DNA of 64,000 nt, from assembly GCF_004101865.1 (NCBI RefSeq), contig NZ_CP026118.1, forward strand, positions 186,001 to 250,000, in the 5' to 3' direction. Of this stretch, positions 17,728 through 26,414 are shown in pieces. The notes below the pieces were generated by a model. The model did no database searches and was not told where the DNA came from. It was given only the letters and a program-made list of their open reading frames with translations. Numbering within the stretch: position 1 is the first letter of the stretch; each line of letters starts with the position of its first letter. Source of the DNA: Halobacillus litoralis (GTDB lineage Bacteria; Bacillota; Bacilli; Bacillales; Halobacillaceae). Made by a program: the position numbers and the translations under genes.

Positions 17728-19254
17728 CTATTCTTCAATCAAACCTTCCTCGATGAGAAACTCACGAGCTACTTCTTCAGGAGACCTGTCTTCAAAATCA
17801 ACGGCATAGTTCATTTCCCTCATTTGGTCTCCAGTAATCTTACCGCCCAGCTGATTCAGAACATCTTCAATCTCTGGATAACGATCTAACGTTTCCTGTC
17901 TCATGAGCGGTGCCCCTTGATAAGGTGGAAAGAGATTTTCTGGATCTTCTAAGACTTTCAAATTCAAATCGACCATATATCCAGCCGTAGCATAGGCATC
18001 AATGACATCTACATCTCCACTTGAAATGGCACCTTGGCGCAAGCCGGGATCCATCGTACGGACTTCTCCCAAATTAAGGTCATACACTTCTTTCATGCCT
18101 TGATATCCATCTTGACGATCATTGAATTCTAAAGTGAAACCAGCTGTTATTTGGTCTTCCACCCGCTTCAGATCACCGATCGTTTCTAGCTCGTATTGTT
18201 CAGCAAGCTCTTGAGTCGTCGCTACAGCATAAGTGTTATTGAACTGCATCGGTTCAAGGAAAGCCATATCATAAGTTTCGGACATGCCACTTTTCGCTTG
18301 CTGATACACTTCATCAGGTTTATTGCTTTCTGCCTGCTCGTCCAATAATGAAACGATAGCTGTACCAGTAAATTCCGGATAGATATCAATACTTCCTTCT
18401 TCCAAAGCACTGAAGACCAAATCCGTTTTGCCTAAGTTCGGTTTTAAACCGACACTTAAATCTGTATCTTCTTCAATCAGTAATTTATACATATTGATGA
18501 GAATCGCTGGTTCTGATCCTAACTTAGCCCCTAGTGTCAAATCGTTTTTCACTTTTCCGCCAAACGCTAACGGCCCGACAGCGATCAAAGCTGCAATTAC
18601 CAGTAGACTGACTAACGACCTGAATCCTGATTTGGCCGAAGTACGTTCAAAAAGACGCAGAATGAGATCAAGTATAATGGCTAATAATGCCGCTGGAATA
18701 GCCCCTAGTAAAATGAGGTTCACATCTCCTCCACGATCCAGCCCTAACAGAATCAGATCCCCCAGTCCTCCTGCCCCTATAAGAGCAGCAATGGTGGTCG
18801 TTCCAACAATCAGTACCATAGAAGTCCGGATACCTGCCATGATAACAGGCATAGCTAAGGGGAGTTCAACTCTTGAAAGACGCCTGAATGAATTCATTCC
18901 CATCCCCGTAGCTGCCTCCTGCAAAGCTGGATTGACTTCCTTGATTCCAGTGTATGTGTTTCGTAAAATAGGTAAAAGACCATAAGCTGCCAGTGCGATA
19001 ATGGCAGGTGTTTGACCGATTCCGAAAAACGGAATCAGGAAAGCTAAAACTGCTAAGCTGGGTATGGTCTGCAATATAGCTGTTACACCGATGATCGGCT
19101 CTGCAACCTTTTGTTTTCTCGTCAACAAAAGACCGAGCGGAACTGAAATAAGAGTGGCGATCACTAAAGCAATGATCGAAATCTGTAAGTGTTCCCATAT
19201 CTTTTCCCAAAGGACGTTTTGTCTTTGCATGAAAACATTGATGAAACCAATCAT
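17728..19254 (-). CDS. opuFB: Osmoprotectant ABC transporter, permease fused to substrate-binding domain (OpuF type)
   Basis: A 508-residue fusion. Residues 1-210 form a permease with about five membrane segments and the EAA loop QEAATGMGMNSFRRLSRVELP. A further membrane helix near 215-235 leads into a periplasmic-type glycine betaine/choline binding domain (about 240-508, containing DLVFSALEEGSIDIYPEFTGTA). This architecture matches OpuF of other Bacillaceae and BilE of Listeria; the ordinary OpuB/OpuC systems encode the two parts separately. Its start codon overlaps the opuFA stop by four bases. The likely role is uptake of compatible solutes at high salinity; the substrate is inference. 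Confidence 0.88.
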   Translation of the reverse strand: MIGFINVFMQRQNVLWEKIWEHLQISIIALVIATLISVPLGLLLTRKQKVAEPIIGVTAILQTIPSLAVLAFLIPFFGIGQTPAIIALAAYGLLPILRNTYTGIKEVNPALQEAATGMGMNSFRRLSRVELPLAMPVIMAGIRTSMVLIVGTTTIAALIGAGGLGDLILLGLDRGGDVNLILLGAIPAALLAIILDLILRLFERTSAKSGFRSLVSLLVIAALIAVGPLAFGGKVKNDLTLGAKLGSEPAILINMYKLLIEEDTDLSVGLKPNLGKTDLVFSALEEGSIDIYPEFTGTAIVSLLDEQAESNKPDEVYQQAKSGMSETYDMAFLEPMQFNNTYAVATTQELAEQYELETIGDLKRVEDQITAGFTLEFNDRQDGYQGMKEVYDLNLGEVRTMDPGLRQGAISSGDVDVIDAYATAGYMVDLNLKVLEDPENLFPPYQGAPLMRQETLDRYPEIEDVLNQLGGKITGDQMREMNYAVDFEDRSPEEVAREFLIEEGLIEE

Positions 19255-20318
19255 TTTTGCACCACCTCATCTTCCTGTCTGGAATGTTCCTTGAGGTATA
19301 GCACAATATCCCTGTAAGAGAGCGTCCCGATCAGACGTTCACCTTTCATGACAGGCAGCACCCGATGCCCTGTCTCTTCAAATATATTGACCGCCTCTTT
19401 AAGGATCATTCCATTTTGAAGAGGAGGTAACTCCACTCTCTTGCCATCTTCCACTGCTCCGGCATATGTCTCATCGTTACCATTCAGAACATAGGTCCCT
19501 TTTTCTGGAATTAGCCCACTCTCATAATCTTCTATAGTGGAAATTTTATTCCTCGTTTGATCAACCATCACATCGACAGCAGTTTGCCAAGGTGTTTTCC
19601 TGCTTCCTATGAAGTCTTTTACGAACGAATTAGCAGGTTTCAGAATTAGATTTTGCGGGGTGTCTAACTGAATGACCTCCCCTTCTTTCATTAGGCACAC
19701 CCGGTCCCCGAGAGCCATCGCTTCATCCATGTCATGTGTCACAAAAACGATGGTCTTTTGTATTTCCTGTTGAAGCTGCCGGATGTCTTTTTGCAATTGT
19801 TCACGGCTGATAGGATCAAGAGCACTGAATGGTTCATCCATGAGGATGATATCAGGATCTGCGGCCAAAGCTCTGATGACCCCCACCCGCTGTTGTTGAC
19901 CACCAGAAAGCTCACTAGGCATTCTTTTTCGATGCTTCTCCGGTTCAAGACCTACCATTTCCATCAACTCGCCGATCCGCTTCGTCAAGTCTTTTTTCTT
20001 CCATTTTTTCATTTCAGGGACAATCGAAATATTTTCTTCAATCGTCATATGCGGAAAAAGTGCAATTTCCTGCAATACATAACCAATATTCCAGCGTAAT
20101 TCGTGAATGTTATATTCTCTAATATCTTTATTATGTATAGTAATGGTCCCTGCGCTTGGATGGATGAGGCGGTTTACCATCTTCATCATTGTCGTTTTTC
20201 CGCATCCACTTGGTCCTATTAAAGTAAGCAGCTCTCCTTTTTGCACCTCCAAATCGATGTTTTTCAAAGCTGTCGTCCCGTCTGGATATGTTTTTGTCAC
20301 ATCAGTGAACGTAATCAT
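19251..20318 (-). CDS. opuFA: Osmoprotectant ABC transporter ATPase with CBS domain
   Basis: ABC ATPase of 355 residues. Walker A GPSGCGKTT is at 35-43, signature LSGGQQQ at 137-143 and Walker B IILMDEP at 157-163. The C-terminal part contains a CBS module (about 290-345, including GHRVLPVMKGERLIGTLSYR), which in OpuA-type systems senses ionic strength or cyclic di-AMP. It forms a transporter with OpuFB. The ribosome site GGGGGAAGAAG precedes ATG and overlaps the stop of a short leader ORF. The pair is inserted between genes that are neighbours in B. subtilis (plsY and yneT). Confidence 0.92.
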   Translation of the reverse strand: MITFTDVTKTYPDGTTALKNIDLEVQKGELLTLIGPSGCGKTTMMKMVNRLIHPSAGTITIHNKDIREYNIHELRWNIGYVLQEIALFPHMTIEENISIVPEMKKWKKKDLTKRIGELMEMVGLEPEKHRKRMPSELSGGQQQRVGVIRALAADPDIILMDEPFSALDPISREQLQKDIRQLQQEIQKTIVFVTHDMDEAMALGDRVCLMKEGEVIQLDTPQNLILKPANSFVKDFIGSRKTPWQTAVDVMVDQTRNKISTIEDYESGLIPEKGTYVLNGNDETYAGAVEDGKRVELPPLQNGMILKEAVNIFEETGHRVLPVMKGERLIGTLSYRDIVLYLKEHSRQEDEVVQK

Positions 20319-20328
20319 CTTCTTCCCC

Positions 20329-20376
20329 CTAAGCGATAAAATAACAGATCATTTTTATATAACCCCATTCCGACAT
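20329..20376 (-). CDS. Possible 15-codon leader ORF upstream of opuFA
   Basis: ATG at 20376 is preceded by the strong ribosome site AAAGGGAGG at a normal seven-to-eight-base distance. The frame encodes MSEWGYIKMICYFIA and stops with TAG directly against the GGGGGAAG ribosome site of opuFA. This arrangement is what a translationally coupled or attenuating leader peptide would look like. No homologue is recognised and expression is unproven. Confidence 0.35.
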   Translation of the reverse strand: MSEWGYIKMICYFIA

Positions 20377-20469
20377 TTCGAAACCTCCCTTTATAAACAT
20401 GCCACTTCTCGTGAAATAATGCAGGAGGCGAATCCCGAACAAATTCTTCTATCAAAACCTTTATACAGA

Positions 20470-20489
20470 TGACAAGAAATCCCTTGTCA
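20470..20489. promoter_or_regulatory. Palindrome in the opuFA/plsY divergent region
   Basis: The perfect inverted repeat TGACAAG-aaatcc-CTTGTCA lies about 150 bases upstream of opuFA, in the 450-base region shared by the divergent opuFA and plsY genes. It is a candidate operator for a salt- or choline-responsive repressor. Apart from the leader ORF, the region shows no confident gene. Confidence 0.4.
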
Positions 20490-20783
20490 CTATCCTTTAT
20501 ATTGATATAATTAAGAGATGTTGCGGAGGTGCGATATGAGATGTTTTATTATACTGATATCACTTCCAAATGGACATGGATGAAGGAGTGTTTCTCTTTC
20601 CTGCATTCTTATATTGTTCAAAAATAGAAAATTTACCAATTCAAATTGCTTAATTTCAGATAGATGCTCATCATTTATGTAAGTCACCCCCTATTTTAAT
20701 CTAGTAAAGAGAAATAAATTATCAGTTCTTTATCAAATAAGCTCATGATAGACTAGAATAAAGACATGAAGGAGATGAACCCA

Positions 20784-21365
20784 TTGGAATACGTACTTTA
20801 TATCATTATCGCCTACCTCCTCGGCTCCATCCCGTCTGGGTTGATCGTAGGAAAAGCAGGCTACGGCAAGGACATCCGCGAACACGGGAGCGGTAATTTG
20901 GGAGGCACGAATACCTTCCGTGTTTTAGGCATCAAGGCCGGCTTGATTGTAACAACTGCAGATATATTGAAAGGCACAGCCGCTGCTGCTCTTCCCTATT
21001 TTGCAGGAGCAGATGTCATCCCACTTGTAGTCGGAATCTTTGCTGTCGTCGGTCATATGTACCCGATCTTCGCAAATTTCAAAGGCGGGAAAGCTGTAGC
21101 AACATCGGGTGGCGTCATACTCGGTGTCAATCCAGTCATTTTCATAATATTAATTCTATCATTTTTCATTATCTTATATTTCAGCAAATACGTATCCCTG
21201 TCATCCATGGTCAGTGGGATTATTGGTATTATTGCGACACTGATTGTTGAGGATTACGGGTTGACTCTTATCATTACACTTTTCACTATTTTTGTCATTT
21301 ATAGACATCGTTCCAACATCAAACGGATCATCAACAAAACAGAACCGAAAATCACATGGATGTAG
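20784..21365 (+). CDS. plsY: Acyl-phosphate glycerol-3-phosphate acyltransferase
   Basis: Integral membrane acyltransferase that makes lysophosphatidic acid from acyl-phosphate, the first step of phospholipid synthesis; 193 residues with about five membrane segments. The family motifs [26 protein letters not shown] and [21 protein letters not shown] are all present. TTG at 20784 is preferred, because GGAG (20771-20774) lies nine bases upstream; the ATG at 20766 has no ribosome site and would add MKEMNP. The gene is divergent from opuFAB. Confidence 0.93.
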   Translation: MEYVLYIIIAYLLGSIPSGLIVGKAGYGKDIREHGSGNLGGTNTFRVLGIKAGLIVTTADILKGTAAAALPYFAGADVIPLVVGIFAVVGHMYPIFANFKGGKAVATSGGVILGVNPVIFIILILSFFIILYFSKYVSLSSMVSGIIGIIATLIVEDYGLTLIITLFTIFVIYRHRSNIKRIINKTEPKITWM

Positions 21366-21392
21366 GCCGAAGAGCTTACCATCATAATGTGA

Positions 21393-21428
21393 AACAAGTC
21401 TATCCTTAACCGGGATAGGCTTGCTTTT
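21393..21428 (+). terminator. Weak terminator after plsY
   Basis: AAGtCTATCC pairs with GGATAGgCTT and is followed by a short T-rich stretch, about 30 bases past the plsY stop. Confidence 0.5.
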
Positions 21429-21531
21429 ATGGAGCATTCTATAAAAGTACACCACACAAGCATTCCATTGTATAAAAAGAAATACATATTGTATAATTTG
21501 ACTTAGAGAAGGCCTGAAAGGAGTTCTTGCT

Positions 21532-22464
21532 ATGAATAAAACAGAACTGAATCAAATCAAACAACTACCTTCTAAAGAAGAACGCCATAAATTATTCGGC
21601 TCGGTGGATCCTGGTCCACGTACAAAGCCGGTAGAAAAAGATAGAATGGCCGACCTTCAGAATTCAAAAAAAGATTTCCTTTTTGATATCGATATGGTCG
21701 GTATTTCAAACGTCAAACACCCGATCCGTATACCAAGCGGTTTGACACCCCAGATTCAAACGACAATCGGGACATTTTCCTTTGGCTCTTCGATTGCGAA
21801 AGGAAGTAAAGGCACGAATATGAGCCGTTTCACTGAACAACTGGATAAATATCACAACGAAGGTTTTGCCATCGATATAGAAACATTGAAAGGCTTTACG
21901 GAAGAACTAGCTGCACGCCTGAAACAGACAGATGCAGAAGTTGAAGTGACATTCCCATGGTTCTTTGAAAGGAAAGGCCCCTATTCTGACCTTGCCGGGA
22001 TGAACCATGCCGATGCAACTATCAGAGTGGAATACGATCAAGAGACCGGCCATGATGTAACGGTGACATTGACTGGAAAGATCACGACTCTTTGTCCTTG
22101 TTCCAAAGAAATCAGTGAGTACAGTGCTCACAACCAACGGGGAAATGTCACCATGTGTGTTAAACTTACAGACGATTTCGACGAACAGGAGCAAGACTGG
22201 AAATCAGCTTTATTAGAAGCAGCAGAAAGCAATGCCAGCGCTCGCATCCACCCTGTGTTAAAACGGCCGGATGAAAAAATGGTGACAGAGCAAGCCTTTG
22301 AAAATCCTCGTTTTGTGGAAGATATCGTCCGGCTCGTCGCAGCTGATTTGTATGAATATGAATTTGTCGAGTCATTCACTGTCACTTGTCGCAACGAAGA
22401 ATCCATCCACTTACATGATGCAGTGGCAACGCTTAGTTATGATAAAAAACAGGAAATTCTCTAA
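21532..22464 (+). CDS. folE2: GTP cyclohydrolase IB (FolE2 type)
   Basis: Zinc- or manganese-tolerant GTP cyclohydrolase, 310 residues, which makes dihydroneopterin triphosphate for folate. The conserved cysteine region LCPCSKEISEYSAHNQRG (Cys188 and Cys190) and the DIDMVGISNVKHPI opening segment identify the family. B. subtilis uses its FolE2 (YciA) under zinc limitation by Zur control; no Zur-type palindrome is obvious here. AAAGGAG precedes ATG. YidD follows nine bases later and is probably co-transcribed. Confidence 0.93.
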   Translation: MNKTELNQIKQLPSKEERHKLFGSVDPGPRTKPVEKDRMADLQNSKKDFLFDIDMVGISNVKHPIRIPSGLTPQIQTTIGTFSFGSSIAKGSKGTNMSRFTEQLDKYHNEGFAIDIETLKGFTEELAARLKQTDAEVEVTFPWFFERKGPYSDLAGMNHADATIRVEYDQETGHDVTVTLTGKITTLCPCSKEISEYSAHNQRGNVTMCVKLTDDFDEQEQDWKSALLEAAESNASARIHPVLKRPDEKMVTEQAFENPRFVEDIVRLVAADLYEYEFVESFTVTCRNEESIHLHDAVATLSYDKKQEIL

Positions 22465-22473
22465 GGGAAGAGT

Positions 22474-22710
22474 ATGAAACATGTAATGATCGCCTTAATC
22501 ACTTTTTATAGAAAAGGCATCAGCCCTTTTTTTCCGCCATCTTGCCGCTTCCAGCCGACTTGTTCCGCGTATGGCTTGGAAGCATTCCAACGATTCGGTT
22601 TTTTCAAAGGTTTTCACCTTACATTAATACGAATAATGAAATGCCACCCTTTCCACAAGGGAGGGTTCGACCCTGTCCCTCCTAAAAAAGGTCATAAAGA
22701 AACATCCTGA
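22474..22710 (+). CDS. yidD: Membrane protein insertion efficiency factor YidD
   Basis: Small basic membrane-associated protein of 78 residues (DUF37 family) that helps YidC-dependent insertion. Family landmarks are [20 protein letters not shown], with its two cysteines, and [13 protein letters not shown] near the end. It sits directly behind folE2. Its last codons form the left arm of the terminator. Confidence 0.92.
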   Translation: MKHVMIALITFYRKGISPFFPPSCRFQPTCSAYGLEAFQRFGFFKGFHLTLIRIMKCHPFHKGGFDPVPPKKGHKETS

Positions 22711-22735
22711 TTAATGATTCAGGATGTTTCTTTAT
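22696..22735 (+). terminator. Terminator of folE2-yidD
   Basis: A perfect 15-bp stem, AAAGAAACATCCTGA pairing with TCAGGATGTTTCTTT around an eight-base loop. The left arm contains the yidD stop codon. Confidence 0.85.
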
Positions 22736-22969
22736 TCACGACTATATTTAGCTGATGTGATAAAAGTGCTGAGTACTGTCTAATGTGTGAAGGTCGGGAT
22801 TTCAGGCTTTATTCCTGAGAGAGTTTGTTTGATGTATTCATAGTTATAGCATTTTACGTGAGAAATCCTGCAGTAAAGTATAGTACACATTATTAAAATC
22901 AGGTTTACTGGAGGCAGATTTAGGATACAACATAAAGTGCGACCATTTGTACAGACAGGAGTTGAGGTT

Positions 22970-23260
22970 ATGAATTTATCTGTAACAGAAGAAGCAGCAC
23001 AATGGTATGAAGAAGAATTGGATATCGATGAAAATAAAGACCTTAGATTCTACGTCCGTTACGGTGGCGTCGGTGGTTTGCAGCCTGGATTTTCGCTGGC
23101 GATCAAACTGGAAGATCCTGCCGAGCCGATTGCTGAAACTGAAGTAGGGAACATCCGTTACTTTATTGAAGCAGATGATGAATGGTATTTTGATGGCCAT
23201 TCACTAGAAGTCCATTTTGACCAGAAGTGGAAAGAACCTGCCTTTGACTATAAAGAATAA
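22970..23260 (+). CDS. yneR: HesB-like iron-sulfur domain protein YneR
   Basis: A 96-residue protein of the HesB/IscA-like fold, matching YneR in sequence (TEEAAQWYEEEL; FYVRYGGVGGLQPGFSLA). It lacks the cysteines that IscA proteins use to bind iron or clusters, so a scaffold role is doubtful and function is unknown. ATG at 22970 is chosen over an earlier in-frame ATG because AGGAGTTGAGG precedes it and the N terminus then aligns with YneR. Confidence 0.85.
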   Translation: MNLSVTEEAAQWYEEELDIDENKDLRFYVRYGGVGGLQPGFSLAIKLEDPAEPIAETEVGNIRYFIEADDEWYFDGHSLEVHFDQKWKEPAFDYKE

Positions 23261-23286
23261 GACGCCGCTCAGGCGTCTTATTTTTT
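23257..23286. terminator. Terminator between convergent yneR and yneQ
   Basis: TAAGACGCC pairs with GGCGTCTTA around a five-base loop, followed by T residues on the plus strand. It overlaps the last codons of yneQ and can serve both genes. Confidence 0.85.
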
Positions 23287-23586
23287 ATCCAGACGAAACC
23301 GCTCAATATGATTCCAACAGTTTTCTTTCACTAATATTTCGTATTGTCTATCACCGAATAAATCGAAGTGAGGATAGTAAGGGTCGTGATGTATCCATGC
23401 TGCCTCCAAATTGTGCTTATTCCCCCACTTTTCCAACTTATCCAAATCTGCACAACCGACCTTCGTCACCGTATCACACCCCGGGAAGCGTTCATCTAAC
23501 CAGAAATGTGTCAAAATAGCGATTTCCCCTGCTTTGACTAGTTCTTTCCAAGTATTCAGCTCTGCTCTCTTCACTCCAAAAGCCAT
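23278..23586 (-). CDS. yneQ: Conserved protein of unknown function YneQ
   Basis: A soluble 102-residue protein with no recognised domain. The region HFWLDERFPGCDTVTKVGCADLDKLEKW and a His/Tyr-rich segment (WIHHDPYYPHFDLFG) are notable. Identification rests on size, position and resemblance to YneQ. Its ATG shares a base with the yneP stop (TAATG), so it is translationally coupled to the thioesterase gene. Confidence 0.75.
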   Translation of the reverse strand: MAFGVKRAELNTWKELVKAGEIAILTHFWLDERFPGCDTVTKVGCADLDKLEKWGNKHNLEAAWIHHDPYYPHFDLFGDRQYEILVKENCWNHIERFRLDKK

Positions 23587-24011
23587 TATGAATCAGACTC
23601 CATCGCTGATAAATAGGCTTCATGCCAATCCAGGAAATTTCTTCTGATCGACACAGGCCTGAAGTTTTCTTTCTTTACGATGACATGCTTGGTTTCACCA
23701 CTTACAGCAATATCCCCATTAGCTAAGACGACCTCGTAACCATACGATACACGCAAGCCATCATAGGTCTCCACCCAGGTTCTGACGGTAGCCTCATCCC
23801 CGTAACGCACGGGTTTCTTATAACTCACTGCCACATCAACGACCGGAGAAAACACCCCTTTTTTTTCAATTTCCGAATAATTGAACCCCAAGCCCTCAAT
23901 GAACGCAGTACGCCCTATTTCAAACCAAACGAGATAGTTCGCATGATAAACTACACCCATCATATCTGTTTCCTGGTACCTTACTTGAATTGGTGTTTCT
24001 ACGACTTTCAT
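23586..24011 (-). CDS. yneP: Acyl-CoA thioesterase of the YbgC/4-hydroxybenzoyl-CoA family
   Basis: A hot-dog-fold thioesterase of 141 residues. The motif YQETDMMGVVYHANYLVWFE at 12-31 contains the expected catalytic aspartate (D16) and the GxVYHxxY pattern. The physiological acyl-CoA is unknown. The gene follows the AAA ATPase gene by three bases and overlaps yneQ, so all three probably form one operon. Confidence 0.88.
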   Translation of the reverse strand: MKVVETPIQVRYQETDMMGVVYHANYLVWFEIGRTAFIEGLGFNYSEIEKKGVFSPVVDVAVSYKKPVRYGDEATVRTWVETYDGLRVSYGYEVVLANGDIAVSGETKHVIVKKENFRPVSIRRNFLDWHEAYLSAMESDS

Positions 24012-24014
24012 GTA

Positions 24015-26273
24015 TTAAGACTCCTTTCGGACCATATTCCATGCTTTTTCTAAATCTACGAGCTCCAGTTCATTCATATCAGCTTCTTCATTTTCCAAAA
24101 TTCTGATCGCCTGGAACTGTATCGCCTCATTGACTAAATTATTGATGAATCGGCCATTTCCACGAACACGGTGTGCGGTATATTTTTCTAACAGGAAGGA
24201 TTCAGCCCATTCATTAAAATGATACCCATATTGTTTCGCTTGATAATGAGTCATTTCAAGCAACTCTTCTTCATTGTAATCAGGAAAATGGAAATACTTT
24301 TTGAATCTGGAAGATAACCCTGGGTTGCTTTCGACTAACTGTTCCATTTCATGCTGATACCCGGCTAGGATGACAACAAGATTCTCATTATGTTTTGTCA
24401 TCTCATCCACAATGGTTTCAATGGCTTCTTTTCCAAAATCATCACGGCCGCCATTGTATAACACATAAGCTTCGTCAATGAAAAGAACGCCGCCTAAAGC
24501 CTCTCTGATTTTTCTTTTGGTCTTAATCGCGGTTTGACCGACATATCCTGCAACCAGATCACTCCTGGAAACGACTACGGTATGGCCCCGCTTCAATAAA
24601 CCACACTCTTTTAAAACATCTGCATAAATTTCGGCCACGGTCGTTTTTCCTGTACCAGGATTTCCAGAGAATACTGAATGAAGCTGAATCGGAACCACCG
24701 GGTATCCATTTTCTTTCCTTTTTTGCTGGGCCTGTACGAAAGAAGATAGCTTACGGACTTCTGCTTTCACATTGTGAAGGCCGATCAATTCATCTAACCG
24801 CTCCATTGGTGAATACCCTTCCTGGTCAACTTTCTTCTCCCATTCCAGGTCGCCTATATCAATACGCATATGATCAAGCCAATGATGCTTATCCCTTTCC
24901 GCTTCCTGTGCCCCTTTTTGAAATACAGTCTTCATCACTAAGTTCTTCACAGTCCTTGCATTACCGAATGAATCATCTACCCGCTCCCGGTCGATTAGAG
25001 AGGCGAATTCTATTAATGCCTGATCAGTAAAAAAGAAATCATTGTCGATGGCTGTCTGCTCAGCAATCGACATCAATTCACTCATTTGATAATCAGGGAG
25101 CTCGATATGATTCTGTTCAGGGAAACGACTACGAAGGCCTGGGTTGGACCAGAGAAATTGCCTCATTTCCTCTGGATAGCCTGCCAAAATCACAGCGAAT
25201 TTCCCACCATATTCCTTACTTGTCATCGCAGAAACAAGGGTGTCAATAACAGCTTGACCATAGTCATTTCCTGTTTGTCCTTCCCTTTTCAAGCTATAGG
25301 CTTCATCAATGAAGAGAACTCCTCCGATCGCTTGTTTGACATAATTCATCGTATTTTCCTCACTTTGCCCTACATAAGAACCTACGAGATGTGACCGATT
25401 TACTTCGATGACTTCTTTAGTTTCCAAAATTCCCAGCTCATGATATATGTTGGCAAGTAACCGAGCGATTGTAGTTTTACCCGTGCCAGGATTACCCGTA
25501 ATGATCATATGTAAACCAGGCTCATCCACCATCGAAAAACCGAAATTCTTCCGTTGCTGCTGATATCTTAAAAAGTGATAATAGCGTCTGATATAGGTTT
25601 TGACGTCGTGAAGCCCGACCATTTGATCGAAAGCTTCTAATGGATTGCTGTAAGATTGATCGGTTAAAAATCCAGGCAGCCGTTTATATATTTCATCCTG
25701 GTTATCGGATAATCTCCTTGTACGATCATTTATTTCTTTGACAGGGATGCGGATTCGACGGTTTTCAATCGAAGCGATCGCTTCTTCCAATATTGAATCC
25801 AGTTCAGATAATTCATCATAAACATCTTGATATAGTTTCAATCGACTGGATGCATCGATAATGGTTTTGTTAGCAAGTTCTTCATCCCATTGATTCTTAA
25901 GGTAGCTTACATCCTCATGAATGGATTTTGCTTTCTTTCCTTTTGCCGAATCATGATCTGTTTCGTGAAGAATCCACTGCTCAAGCGGGGTGTTTTTCAG
26001 CATAGTATAAGCCTGCATCAGCTGTTTGGATTCGTATAATTCTGTCACAAGCGAATGCGTCGTGTCCAATACTCTTGCTTCGTCAATGAACTGGTCTGCA
26101 AGAAGGTCCTGTCCAGGATGTCTGCGTATTCGGTGATACGCCAGTGTTACATAGAGGAGTGCTTGCAGTTCTTTCTCCTCCACTGTATGTTTATTTATAT
26201 ATCGAAGAGCCTCGACTTCTGAAATCGGAGGCTGCTGTTCTAAACTATTCCATTGTCTAAGTTTGTCTAACAT
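24015..26273 (-). CDS. Tandem AAA ATPase of the SpoVK/CbbX family
   Basis: About 752 residues (numbering here from an in-frame TTG 24 bases earlier). A helical N-terminal region of some 220 residues is followed by two CbbX-type AAA modules. Module 1 has Walker A GNPGTGKT at 268-275 and Walker B VLFIDEA near 327-333; module 2 has GNPGTGKT at 545-552 and VLFIDEA at 604-610. Each has the SNPGLRSRF/SNPGLSSRF arginine-finger segment. The family remodels partner proteins, for example in spore formation or Rubisco activation. Here a normal single-module SpoVK is encoded separately at 44390-45331. The client is unknown. ATG at 26273 is preferred on spacing to AAAAGGA; ATG at 26279 is an alternative. 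Confidence 0.82.
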   Translation of the reverse strand: MLDKLRQWNSLEQQPPISEVEALRYINKHTVEEKELQALLYVTLAYHRIRRHPGQDLLADQFIDEARVLDTTHSLVTELYESKQLMQAYTMLKNTPLEQWILHETDHDSAKGKKAKSIHEDVSYLKNQWDEELANKTIIDASSRLKLYQDVYDELSELDSILEEAIASIENRRIRIPVKEINDRTRRLSDNQDEIYKRLPGFLTDQSYSNPLEAFDQMVGLHDVKTYIRRYYHFLRYQQQRKNFGFSMVDEPGLHMIITGNPGTGKTTIARLLANIYHELGILETKEVIEVNRSHLVGSYVGQSEENTMNYVKQAIGGVLFIDEAYSLKREGQTGNDYGQAVIDTLVSAMTSKEYGGKFAVILAGYPEEMRQFLWSNPGLRSRFPEQNHIELPDYQMSELMSIAEQTAIDNDFFFTDQALIEFASLIDRERVDDSFGNARTVKNLVMKTVFQKGAQEAERDKHHWLDHMRIDIGDLEWEKKVDQEGYSPMERLDELIGLHNVKAEVRKLSSFVQAQQKRKENGYPVVPIQLHSVFSGNPGTGKTTVAEIYADVLKECGLLKRGHTVVVSRSDLVAGYVGQTAIKTKRKIREALGGVLFIDEAYVLYNGGRDDFGKEAIETIVDEMTKHNENLVVILAGYQHEMEQLVESNPGLSSRFKKYFHFPDYNEEELLEMTHYQAKQYGYHFNEWAESFLLEKYTAHRVRGNGRFINNLVNEAIQFQAIRILENEEADMNELELVDLEKAWNMVRKES

Positions 26274-26367
26274 CCTCATCACATCCTTTTCTATCAACGT
26301 TATTCATTTTATCATAGACAAGGTCTTATGTAGATGAACATGCTGTCGGCAGGAAAAACTTCCTTTT

Positions 26368-26404
26368 TAAAAAACCGCTCCCCATTATTTAAAGAGAAGC
26401 GGTT
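26368..26404 (-). terminator. Terminator of tlp
   Basis: On the minus strand AACCGCTtCTC pairs with GGGaGCGGTT-type bases and runs into six T residues, 11 bases past the tlp stop codon. Confidence 0.75.
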
Positions 26405-26414
26405 CATAAATTGA

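Noticed and set aside
18428..18985. Plus-strand open frame of 185 codons inside opuFB
   Set aside because: Antisense shadow of the fused permease-binding protein, which is strongly supported.
20536..20583. 15-codon plus-strand ORF with a GGAGGTG ribosome site upstream of plsY
   Set aside because: The ribosome site is good but there is no conserved feature, and it lies 200 bases before plsY with no link to it; too weak to call.
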